DNA of 64,000 bases, from assembly GCA_038502055.1 (NCBI GenBank), contig JAXRKN010000037.1, positions 6,108,501-6,172,500 on the forward strand, written 5' to 3'. The DNA comes from Tanytarsus gracilentus. Taxonomy: Eukaryota > Arthropoda > Insecta > Diptera > Chironomidae. Below the pieces are notes generated by a model. It searched no databases. It was given only the letters and a program-made list of their open reading frames with translations, and was not told where the DNA came from. Positions 13,980-25,640 of the stretch are shown piece after piece. Positions within the stretch are counted from its first letter, which is position 1. The number at the start of each line of letters is the position of its first letter. The translations under genes and the position numbers were made by a program.

Positions 13980-15529
13980 GGGACTTGATCACCCAGCCAT
14001 CAGAATTTCTGCAGAAAATCTGCAGAAAATATGCAGAAATTCTGCAGAAAATCTGCAGATTATCTGCAGAAACCACAGAAATTCTGCAGAATTTCTACAG
14101 AAAAAATAATCTGCAGAATTTCTGCAGAAAATATTCTGCAGAATTTCTACAGAAAAAATAATCTGCAGAATTTCTGCAGAAAATATTCTGCAGAATTTCT
14201 GCAGAAAAAAATAATCTGCAGAATTTCTGCAGAAAATATTGCATAGAAATTCTGAATTAAATAAAAAAATTTTAAAGCAATTTTTTTACAAAAAATTATT
14301 TTTTATTTTTTAAAAAGGGGCATAACAAGTTTATGAAATATTAATTGATTAATAAAGAATATTGCTATGAGTTTTTGAAAATTTGAGATTTTTTATGACA
14401 AATTCAACGATATAACGGGACTCGATCATCCATCCGAAGGAATTTTCCTAGTAATTTCCTAGGAAATATATAGGAAATTTATTCCCCGGAAATTTCCTAG
14501 GAAAAGTCCTAGTAAAAATTCCTAGGAAATTTGCTAGGAAAAAATATTTCTATAAATTTCCTCAAAATTTTTGAATATTAATTTTGCCGTCTTAGCTTTT
14601 CTAACCTCTTCTCACGCATTTTCCCTTTAACAAAAAAAATCATCTAAAATTCTAACCTCTTCCCACTCATTTTTCCCTTTTACAAAAAGAAATCATCAAA
14701 AAATTTCAGTTTTTCCTCTTATTTATTTTACAAGAATCAAACAAGAATCTTATTAATATTTTTTATTTAATTTCTTGTTTTTAAATGGCCAAAATAATAA
14801 ATACTTAGAAAAGTTAGTAAATAACTTTAAACTGAGATTGAACTGTAAAACCGGAGAGCCCAAATCTTTAATTTAAGACTCAAAATCGTTGAAATATTGA
14901 GATGGCTCCAGGGGTATTTTAGCCAAATAAATATTTCCCTTTTTAAATTTTATTTTTTTCCTCGCTGAAAGCTAAGACGGCAAAATTAAGTTTCAAAAAT
15001 TTCTAGTAAAAATTCCGAAGAAATTCATAGAAACTTTTTTCCTTGAAATTTTCCTAGAAGAGGTAGATAACAGCTTGGTCACTTCTTAAACCTGGGTATC
15101 AAAAGATTGCTTTTTTAATAAGCTTTTCAATTTCAAATTAATTAAGAAAACACATTTTTTTAGGTTTTAGCTTTTGAGAATCGAATGAATTTTTTTAATT
15201 TATGCCATCATTAAAAACTCGTTCAAAACATTCAAAACTTGTTATGCCCCTTTTTAAAAAACAAAAAATAATTTTTTGTAAAAAAATTGCTGTAAAAAAA
15301 TTTTATTTAATTCAGAATTTCTATGCAATATTTTCTGCAGAAATTCTACAGATTATTTTTTTCTGCAGAAATTCTGCAGAATATTTTCTGCAGAAATTCT
15401 GCAGATTATTTTTTCTGCAGATTATTTTTTCTGTAGAAATTCTGCAGAATTTCTGTGGTTTCTGCAGAATTTCTGCATATTTTCTGCAGATTTTCTGCAG
15501 AAATTCTGATGGCTGGGTGATCCATACTC
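13980..15529. mobile_element. foldback (long inverted repeat) element, non-autonomous
   Basis: The left arm is about 13980-14332 and the right arm about 15235-15529. The arms are near-perfect reverse complements, down to the inner marker GGGGCATAACAAG at 14317-14329, matched by CTTGTTATGCCCC near 15238. The outer ends share GATCACCCAGCCATCAGAA. Both arms are filled with tandem copies of the 10-bp palindrome TTCTGCAGAA, joined by short A/T spacers. The spacer of about 900 bp encodes no transposase and holds a second, smaller foldback. TTTTGAAC flanks both sides. The structure fits a non-autonomous DNA transposon of the foldback type. The superfamily (hAT by duplication length) is an inference, because no transposase is present and the outermost 15 or so bases of the two ends match only partly. 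Confidence 0.75.
14417..15080. mobile_element. inner, decayed foldback repeat nested in the first
   Basis: It starts with GGGACTCGATCATCCATCC, which matches 16 of 19 bases of the outer element's left end (13980-13998). The left arm then carries copies of the 12-bp palindrome TTTCCTAGGAAA (exact at 14455-14466 and 14493-14504). The right arm (about 14965-15080) is a diverged reverse complement. The best-conserved part of the pair is AATTTTGCCGTCTTAGC at about 14580-14597, mirrored by GCTAAGACGGCAAAATT at about 14968-14985. No transposase is seen. The right end is not clearly defined and I found no convincing target duplication, so the boundary at 15080 is approximate. Confidence 0.55.
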
Positions 15530-15537
15530 TTTTGAAC
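15530..15537. repeat. right copy of 8-bp target-site duplication
   Basis: TTTTGAAC, identical to 13972-13979, follows the right arm of the foldback element directly. Confidence 0.6.
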
Positions 15538-18500
15538 AGCACATAATCAACCACAATAACCAATACAAAAAATTACCCTAAAGGCCTTTGTACATAACAA
15601 CGCCACAGTATCCTCTCATTTTTTTCCAGGAAGGATCCTTTGATAATATTTTTTCCCCGAAAATAAAATGATGCAATTTAAAATTCAAATGACGGATAAA
15701 AATTGAACAATTTCAGGATTTGAAATGATTAAATTATGGAAATATTTTCTATAAACTGAATGTGAAAGTGAAATTCATGCGTGGGCAGTTTCATTCATGA
15801 AATCGCAAAACAACATCAGCTTCGTCTTGATGACTCATAAAATCTTTTTTTAGAATATTTTTAAGCAGATTCATCGTGATACTTTATTATCTCCTCTAAT
15901 GCTGTATTAGACCTTCAACATCTCAATATCTTTTCATACCTTTTTATAATTCTTTGTACGCAAGTAGATGAACTGAATAAATGCCAATTTTTTAAGGCAA
16001 ATTTAACTTTAACGTATCGATTGTTGTCCTCGTGAAGAAAGTCAAAGGAAAATAAGAAGTAAGGAAAAAAACAGCAGCGTAAAAATTCAATCGATTTCGC
16101 ATATTTTCCTACACCTTCATCCATCTCTCCACTCTCTACTCGCTGATATTTTAGAAGCACATAAAAAATCCCAGGGGTAAATGTTAAAAGCTTTCCTTCT
16201 TTCTATTTTCCTTGGTGCGATCTAAAAGCACTGAGCTTGAAAAATATTATTTCGAGTGAATTTTGGGATAAAACTGATGCGAGGGATTCTTTAAGGCTAA
16301 ATCATCATCCAACCAAAACCCGTTAGTTAAAGCAGAGAATTGAGCTTTCGTCGCTCGAAAATTTAGCAAAGAGCTTTATTGTCAAGGGATGGAAATATGA
16401 TATTAATAAAACATGGGGTGAATACATTATGTGCGATTTTCTTCGTCTGTGATTATATCGTGTTTGGGTTGTTTGATTGAGTGGAAAATTGGATTGTTTT
16501 GTGAGCTTTTTTTTATTGAGAGAAATTCTATGAAAAGGGAAATCAAAGCGAGTTTGCGGTATTTTTAGAAGGGAGAGAGTGAAAATGGAGAAATTCTAAG
16601 GCGTCTCGTCTCTTTGAACGACAAAAATTTGAATTTGTTTATTTTAAAATGGTCACAAATAAAAAATTTAAATTAATTTATTTTGTAAATTTTAAAATAA
16701 TTAAATAAATAAAATACTTTGAAATTTTCTTACATAAAATCTTGCAACGTTGTGTCAATAAATTTTGCAATGAAGCTGTAAAATATTTAAGAGTGTCCAT
16801 TTTTCATTAATTAAAGGGTCTTGATTTGATAAATTTTCACTTAGGGACCTTCGAAGGCTTAAATTAAATTCGGAAAGCTTGAACCCTTTTCACTGTTGCT
16901 TTTTCCTCTGATAAAACTTTAAAGGTAGACGGCCTGCGCTCCATGCTATAAATCTTCAAAAGTCATGAAATTAATCATTGAGATCCTTAGCGTACATTTT
17001 CCTTTTCATTTACTCTCGACGGGACAACCCTGCAGAGTATTTCTTTTTAAATGGAAAAACAATGAAGAAACAAATGGCTGTAATTACATGAAAATTTTAG
17101 ACGTCATAAATATACAAATTTTCCAGTTTATCACTCGCGATGAAAATTTCTTTACGAGCGTGTTGTATAAAAACACATCATTATAAAAAAAATCATCGCT
17201 TCGCATCGGCTTGATAATGGAGGAAAAGGTTTATTGATTTTTAAATAATTTTATGCAAGAATCTTTTTGCATACTTTTTTTTCGGGGGTCGCGAGAAAGC
17301 TTTTATAAATTATTTCAATCAATTGATCAAAAACTTTGGGATGGAAGAAAATCAATAAGAAAGAAATTAATTTTGGGTTGAATAAATTTTTAATTTTTAT
17401 TTTCTGATTTTCCTTTTACAATTATTTCGCACAAGTTTTCTTTGTGCATCATCTTTTCATCATCAAGAATAATTTTCTTCGTCTTCTTCTTTTACAATAA
17501 TATCGTGAAACGTATGAGCGAAAAAAGTCTGCGACTAAAAAATTATCTTTTACGTTGAGAGAATTCATATTTTTTCCTCTTTCTTTTTGATTACCTCGCT
17601 GACATCGTCTTGATCTATTTGATGGTTGTGTAAAGCGGGGGAAAAGAGAAATGTCGGAACTGTTGCGAGGGTTGATGGAGTAAGATGATGAAAATTGAGT
17701 TGTTTACGCTCATATCTTAGGCAAGCTCTTTCACATTTTTGATTTGATGCTATTTGAAAGGTAAAATTTTCATCACCAGGATAAAAATTTAATGAGCAAA
17801 TCCAGCGAGCTCTGTAGATTTTATATTAAAGTACTTTTTGCAAGGGATAAAAAACTTAGGGAAATTTAAATTTGGAAAATGAAATCAATTTTGTAAAATC
17901 AACTAGGTTTATCTTCCCTTTAAAATCTCGAGTTTTTTATTATTTCAAATAACTTTTTTTCTCGCATTTTATTCATTATGATGATGAGTTAAGTTGAAAA
18001 CAATTTTCTATTTCTTTCATAGTTCTCACATTTTCATAATATTTGCACAAATTTATCTCCCCCACCATCATCATCAACGCTGACGCTTGCCTTCATAATT
18101 TATTATGTCGCAATTACAAAGACAAAACCGCGACAGATTCTCTCGCTCTATCTCAACATCGATGGCTTGCATTTCTTATCACGAGACGAGAAAGTATCAA
18201 ATTGTATGGGATGTAAATTTAATTTTGCTCTTAAAGAAAGCAATTTTTCTCAAAAGAAACTCTCGTCAACTACCTTTAGCACGCCAGCATAAAAAACTTT
18301 TCTTTGCGTTATCAAAATGAAATTGATTGCGATAAGAAGAAAAGTAGTGTTGACGGTGTGAGTTGTGACACTTTTGCCTTCTATACAGCATCTTCAACTT
18401 ATTGTTTGTTCTCATAATAAAAATGACAATGATTGTTGTGGAATGAAAGTTATGATTCGTGCGAATATTGTTTATTAAAATATTATGCAATCGTGACAGA

Positions 18501-21500
18501 TTAATCTCCACTTCTTGCACGTGGAACTTGAAAATCCTCGAACAATTGTGTAGATACATGTGCGGGAAATAAAAGAGAGAGAAAAGGATAATTGCGAAGC
18601 AACACAAAAAGATTTTATCTTGAAAATTGCTTAGCAATGACTTACAAATTCCTACATGATGAACAACGCGTGAAGGATTATGGTTGTTTTAATTTTTTTG
18701 AGATGTTTCAGAAAATACGAAACTTTTTAAAGACTTTTGATGATTAATTGGTTTTGGTTAATTTTTATTTTCAGTTGAGTTATGAAAAAAAACTGTTACA
18801 TTTTTAAATTTCAGAAAAACTAAAATTATTTGAAATACTTTTACTCCATTTAAGAAAACTTCAAATGCATTTTAATCATAAATAATGAAATCGTCATAAA
18901 TTCCTCACCTATCAATGATAATTCAATAACAAACACCGCAATTTTTCATCATAACATGCATTCGAAGTTCACATACATGGTTTCAATTCAATAATAAAAC
19001 TTGTTGCGGCTTCAGCATTGCAATTTCATCGTTTAATTCTCATATAGATTGATAATAAATATTTCAAGATTAAACCTTTTCTGTTAACTCATATAATGCA
19101 CACTAAGCACATGAGGTTTTACTTCACTTATATATTCAGCGCATATAAATGGAAGATGTTAAAATTCTCGCCAACACGGAGGGATTTCATTTTAATATTA
19201 ATATGCATTTTCTGAATGGGAGTTGTGGTTTTGCATTATGCAAGCGGCAAACTTGGGCGATAGAGCGCGAGCATGAGATAATGGCGTGGATAAAATTCAT
19301 TCTAAAAACACTTAGAGATTATCTTTTTTGCAGTAACATTGAGTTAATAAAATTTTCTCTGCTTTTGAATTTCTGAATGTATGTAAGAGATACATTAGAT
19401 TAAGATTGTGTAGGTTGCACGGAAGATTTCATTGACTTTTAAGTAAAAGGAAGCCATTTGAAGAATTTTCTCAATTTTTATTAAATTTTTCTTCTTCCTA
19501 ATGTAAATTGTTGATATGAATGACGTGCAAGTGTTTGAAGGGTATCTTCTGGTGTTTTTTGTATGAGAGTCACTTCTTTTAAATGAGTAAAAATACGTTA
19601 AAAATTAAAATTTTAATTTTTTTGCTTGATACCCAACATTTTTTTTCTATTCATGTGATATTTTTGATATTTTTTCTCGATTTCTATTCTCCATTAGTTA
19701 TACACATCACATAACATTAAAATTCTTAAGCTTTTTCTTTTATATATTTTTCACTTTCCTACGTCATAAAAACTCTGGTGGAGAAACACTTGATTGTCAT
19801 TGGGCATAATAATTTCTATCTAAGATGATTGTAATATGTTTTAAAACTTTATGTTAACATTTAAGGATGTGTAAATGTTATGGCTTGATAATTAACAACC
19901 CATTATTAACTCATAAAGTGTAATAGAATTTAAATTAATAAGAATTGTCATAAAGCAATAATTAGCAACTTGATGTGAAATGTTTAGAGTTTCATAAATG
20001 AGTGAAAATTAACTTTGTAAAGTGAAACTAATAATTGATGCCTACTTCATAAAATGTAATTAAAACGCTTAATTGAAATTGATTTGCATTTTCAATCAAT
20101 TAAGTCAAATCCATTCATTAATGAAATTCCAATTTTCTCACACTTTACGAGTTTTCATATTTTTCTTCTCACATGAGGATTTGCATAAAATTTAAAATTC
20201 AAATATCGTTTTTGACTTGTCGATTACTAATTAATTTCTTAATATATTTGGTCCACTTTAATCATGATTCTTTTTGAAAAATGATATGCTTGACATCTTT
20301 AATCGAAAAAAAAAGTAACTTGAGGAAAAATTTAAGAAGTTCGTAAGAAGAAAATAATCTCGTCGAAGATTAAGTTTCAAGCCATTGAATAAAACGTTCC
20401 GAAAAAAATAATGATAATGATCATCAATGATTATTGATGAAATAATTAAAAGACATTTGAGACGAAGAAATGAAAGCTCATGAAAATTAATATTTTTTTT
20501 CATATCACTCGAATATTAATTATTATTGACATTGATTGAGAGGATTTTCGTTTATTTCGTTGAGATTTAAAATACTTTTTTCCTTTTATATTTATACTGA
20601 GGATACATTCTGAGAAAGGATTGTTCTTAGGTTCATATGTGCTTAAATGTTAAATCATCTACACAAAATTCAAAAAGGTGGAAAAAATTCGCATAAAAAA
20701 TATATTTGATACTAAAATGGTTACAAGGAGAGGAAATGTGTGTATAAAATCCTGTCGAATGTGTACGAAAATGAGATTTCATAAGACAGTTGGTGTAATG
20801 ATAAATTTTGAATCATTTTTATTTCTCTAAAATGATTCAAGATTTTAAATTTATCAATTTTTCAATATTTTTATGCTTTTCTATATTTTGGTAAAGCAAT
20901 TGATGATTGTGTAAAGTGTAAAAAGTATTCATAAGCTTTTGAGTTTGTCGATACATTTTGTATGGGGATTTCACATAGTTTGATTGTTGGAGAAGACACG
21001 TGGTGTATAATATTTTGATTGGTATTATGATTTCTTGACATTTAGAGACTCGTCTAGAGCATAAAATTTATATTCTTCATGTTTTTGCCACTCATATAAC
21101 ATTTTTCTTTCTATTTTCATAACTACACAGAAAAAGTGAAAATGCTGTTTATGGTTTTTTTTCTCTATTACATTTATACCCTCTGCTCTCTTTAAGAGTG
21201 ATAATAAATTTTGGGCAAAGAACATCACAAGGACATGCGGCAAAAACGTGCATTATACGGACTGAAAATTCATTCTCTTTTTTTACTACATTATTAGACT
21301 TAATGAAGAAGAGTTTGTGAGCCAGAAGAATAACAAAAATTCAGGTCTGGTTTGGAGGATTAGAAGGATGGACAGTATAGGGGTCAAGGGATGGAAATTT
21401 AGTATTGGTGCTTATCTTTTTAATGGTGTAATTATTTGGAGTGTCACGTTTAAAGATTTAATATTAACTAAATAATTAATTTAAAAAAATAAAATTTTTT

Positions 21501-24500
21501 TTTATTTTTTAATTAAATTTCGTAGCATTTCTTCACATTTTTTCTGCATGTATGTGTTTATAGAGGACGTGTAAAGGGAACTAAAACGCTTTTATTCAAT
21601 TCACAAAATTTAGCTTAAAGCAAAATTTTTGTTCTCTGGTAAAATTGAATGGACATGCATAGTTGTTTTATGAGATGAAAAGGAAATGTAAATTTCTAAA
21701 ATTTAATTTACTTTCATGATAAATTTGCTAACTTTGTTACTTAAACTTAAATTGCCAATCATTTCCTTAATTTTGTTGTCTGATGTTAAAATTGCATAAG
21801 ATTCGTAGTTTAAAATGATATTTTTTTGGTACAAAATTTTTTGTTGTTGGATAAACATTTATTTTCCATTTTCTAGCTCTCATGAGACAAAACCTTTTTT
21901 GTTTCTATTTCTCTTCCCACAGTTTCGATATAATGTAGAGTATTAAGAAGATTACACACGTAATATTTATTGTGGATTACAAATAGTTGTTGGCTGTCTA
22001 ATTAATGATTGTTTGTAGGTTCTGTTCTATTGTTGCCCATCTCTCGACATATTCTCGATGGACGACATTTCAGTACGAGAGTGATTTATGATATCAACTT
22101 ACGATTTTCCATAGAACAGCTGATTCTAGATGACGTTCGTAAGATACAAGAAAAGAAGAAGAAAAGATAAGTAAATGAAATAAACTTAAGTACATGACTC
22201 TAGTTTAAGCAGTATTACTTTAAGACAAATAGTGTACAAGAACAATAGAGCAATCTGTGATAAACAATTGAGTGTGTATGATGATAAAGAGGAGAGAGAG
22301 ACATGATGGAGGAAAGTATACAAAAGCACAGTTAAATGATAAAGTGTGTGATATGATGTTTCTTTTATTTTGTATGAATAAAAACTTTTTTTTACGAGTC
22401 TGAGAGATCTTGTGCCATTTTTCAAAGCCTAAAGATCTTTTTCAAGGTTTGACTCAAGAATTTGCATCAACCCTTTTCGTCATTTTTAAAACATAACCTC
22501 GAGGATGATTTTAACTCTCAGCTGTCAAACCTTGACTCTAAGAGGCATTTTAATGACTATAATAAATATTTTAAACAGCTAAAAAGCAACAATTGGGCAG
22601 AGCTCGATATACATTCAATATTTTTTTCTGCTTTCATATCATGATTTTATATACATTCATTTCTTAAAAAGTTTATCTTGCACAAAATAAAGTTGAAAGT
22701 GTAGACGCCACAGACATCGAGAGAAAAGTAAATCTATATATATAAAAAGTTCAAGACAAAGTTATACAGAGAAGAAGTATTCGTTCGAAAAATTTGCAAA
22801 GAAGATGAAAAATGAATAAAGAAAATGAAACGACATGAGAAAGTTTTTCCGTCTTTATAAATTTTTGCATATGATAGTGAGGTGATTTTCGAGTGATATA
22901 TAGAATTTTAAATTTTCAAGGGATGAAAAAGTCATTTATACGCAATCTCAGCCATTGACAAAGTTTAAGTTGGTAGACCCTCAAAAACTTGCTCACACTC
23001 GATAGTTTTCGATTATTTTCCCATCCAACTTCACTAACTTAATTTTGATCAATCGAACTCGATAACTTCTTAAATGTGGAAACTTTCGTAAAAAGTTTTG
23101 ATGTAATTTAGACTTTCTTTCCCTTGAATAAATTCACTCGATGATGATGGCAGGGCGATTTTTCATTCAAGAAGAAGAATTTTTTATGCTCCATTAAAGC
23201 AATATTTTCACTTCCAAGAATGTTCATCTCAAATTTCTGAACAGAACATTTTTTTATAAAAAAAACTTTTTTCTTTCTCTCTCGGATTGCATCAAAGTGA
23301 AATAAAAAATTTAAATACATTTTTCTACTCTCAAGATTCTTCTCATGCAATCTCTAAATTATGAATGGCTGCGAGAAAGATTTGCATCCGATTAAAAAAC
23401 ATTTGAAATGAATACATAATAAATAAAAAGTATAACATAACATTCATATGAGTAATGTCCACAAAACTCGGTACGCCACAAACACGTAACATATCATATA
23501 ATTCTCATTACAATGTTGAATATTTTAAAGCTATGGAGAAGAGACAAAAGTGATCATGCAATTAGTGCATGTTGCACATGCTTACATACACACACAACAT
23601 ATTGTGAGAAAATGAGATAGAAATGAGATATAATGCTTAAATTGAAAATTATAGTAGAGGCAATAATGTGACTCGCTCACTTGACGACATGAGAAATGTG
23701 CCCTCTGGATAGACGGTTACACATTTTACTTGAACTCACTCTCTTTTCTCTCTTACGACGATCAAGTCATTACATAGTTCAATGTTTGTGCAAGGATGAA
23801 AAGAAGCAAATTAATATTTTTCGTTATATGTTTTCTCATGCATATAAAAAACTTTTTGTTAATGATGGCAAAAACATGAAGGCTTTTCTTACGTCATTCT
23901 CTAATGTGACTGGAAAATTTTATGGACATTCTCCAATGGTCATGATATTGATATAATACACCTCGCAAGAATCTTTAAATATGAATGAGTAGGTTGGCAT
24001 GTTGAAATTACTTTTTTAGCTCGAAAGCTTTTTTTCGTAAAGTTAAAAATAAATTTTTATTCTCGGAATAAATGTTCATAATCTGTTGTTAAAAATGTTT
24101 TCTTAGAAAAATAGATACGCATCTGTTCTTGTTCATTCATAACTTCCAGGAACTCAACTGTAATTTCCTCTCAAATCACAATTTCAACATGTCAAATACA
24201 ATTTTAAATTAACCAAAAAAATATAGGAAACATTCATTCGTTGACAATATTTTCTAAAAATTTCCGGACAAGTCCTATCTATGATGAGTTTGTATGGTAT
24301 ATTCAACAATGAATATATTATCTTAACAATGATATGACATCATAGAATTTGATTTATAATAAATATAAAATATATGAATAAACATTTTCTCTACCCTGGT
24401 TTTCCTTTCAGTTGACTTTTACTTCCTTCTCAAGAACTCATGTATAATTTTTTAAAAAATATTCTTTGCACTCTACAAGAGCATGAAATCGATGGCACAG

Positions 24501-25574
24501 GTCCTGTGACACACAACAAGCCTTGCCGAGAGTTTTCTTTTTAAAAAATTTCAATGTCTTTCACTCTCTCGATTTTCTCATTTCCTATGTGACTTAAAAT
24601 TCCATGAAAGTTCGCTCGAATTGATTTGTATTACAATGTTAGTTCGTGCTTAAAGCACAGGAAGAAAAATCAGTCAATTACTTAGTTTGTTAGTTGAGTT
24701 TAGACGAAAAAAAAAGTTTGCTCGAAGGAAGTTGAAGGGTGAAGACAATACGGGATGAAGTAACTTTTAGATAAATGTTGACAGCGGTTTCCCTTCCAAG
24801 AACTTTTTATTGGTTATGCCTGAGGTCATTGGAAAAGTGTTGAAAATAAAATAATCTTGAAATTTGCGCAAAAAAATTTGTTGCTGTCACTTTCAGATGT
24901 AAATTCTTTTTATAATTTATTCATTTAGATTCTAAAATAATTATTTATAATGGCATGTTACGGAATGTAACCTTAAAAACAAATGTTGCTTCATCCCAGA
25001 TGCTCTCACCATGAGGAAAAATCTAATGTAATTCATTAAGTGAGAGAGATAATAAAGTAGGAAAGTAGAAATCTCTCGTCAAAATATTTTTATCTTCCAT
25101 CTACAATTTAGACGAAAAATAAATTTTCTAAACTTTTTCATTTCATTTTCGTCGAATCGAAAAAGTAAGAAAAACGAAATTAAAAAAGTTTCTTTACCAC
25201 CTTTTTTATGAATGCGCTTCGTCAACATCAAAAATTTAATACTTAGTTATAAAATTTTCATTTTTTTATGATAAAACGACGAGGAAAGGTAATTAATGCA
25301 GTTATGCTAGTTACATCGTAAAATAGTGACATATTTTTATTTTAAAGTTTAAACAGTTTTTTTTCTCGGCAGAATAAAAATTGATCGAACTCTGCCCAAT
25401 GATTATTTAAAATATTTACACACAACGGTAATTCTCCTGTGGACTGTATAATTATTGTAAATTTTTTTTTAATTAATTAGGCAATATTATCATGTGTGTA
25501 TGTGTTTCTCTCTCAATTAATTAAACTTTTTTTTTCTATATATTTATCAACAGCATTTCATTCGCGAAATTAAA
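15538..25574. other. non-coding AT-rich region left of SCYL2
   Basis: No exon, RNA gene or mobile element is recognisable. Open frames (the longest is 123 codons, minus strand 18266-18637) look like chance frames of biased composition. The right edge should contain the 3' untranslated region and 3' flank of the SCYL2 gene. Confidence 0.55.
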
Positions 25575-25580
25575 TTTATT
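25575..25580 (-). terminator. candidate poly(A) signal of SCYL2
   Basis: AATAAA on the minus strand, about 60 nt past the SCYL2 stop codon. In DNA this AT-rich such hexamers are common, so only its position supports it. Confidence 0.35.
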
Positions 25581-25640
25581 GTTTTTTAATTAACTTTAAT
25601 TTTCACTAGATAAATATATAATTTTTTTCTCTTTTTTAGT

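Noticed and set aside
14031..15563. Open frames 14031-14246 (plus) and 15321-15563 (minus) with near-identical Cys/Gln/Phe-rich repeats.
   Set aside because: They are translations of the CTGCAG palindromic arms of the foldback element, read in opposite directions; they are not a protein family.
18266..18637. Minus-strand frame of 123 codons in the left non-coding region.
   Set aside because: Phe/His/Ile-rich chance frame; no motif, signal or neighbouring exon.
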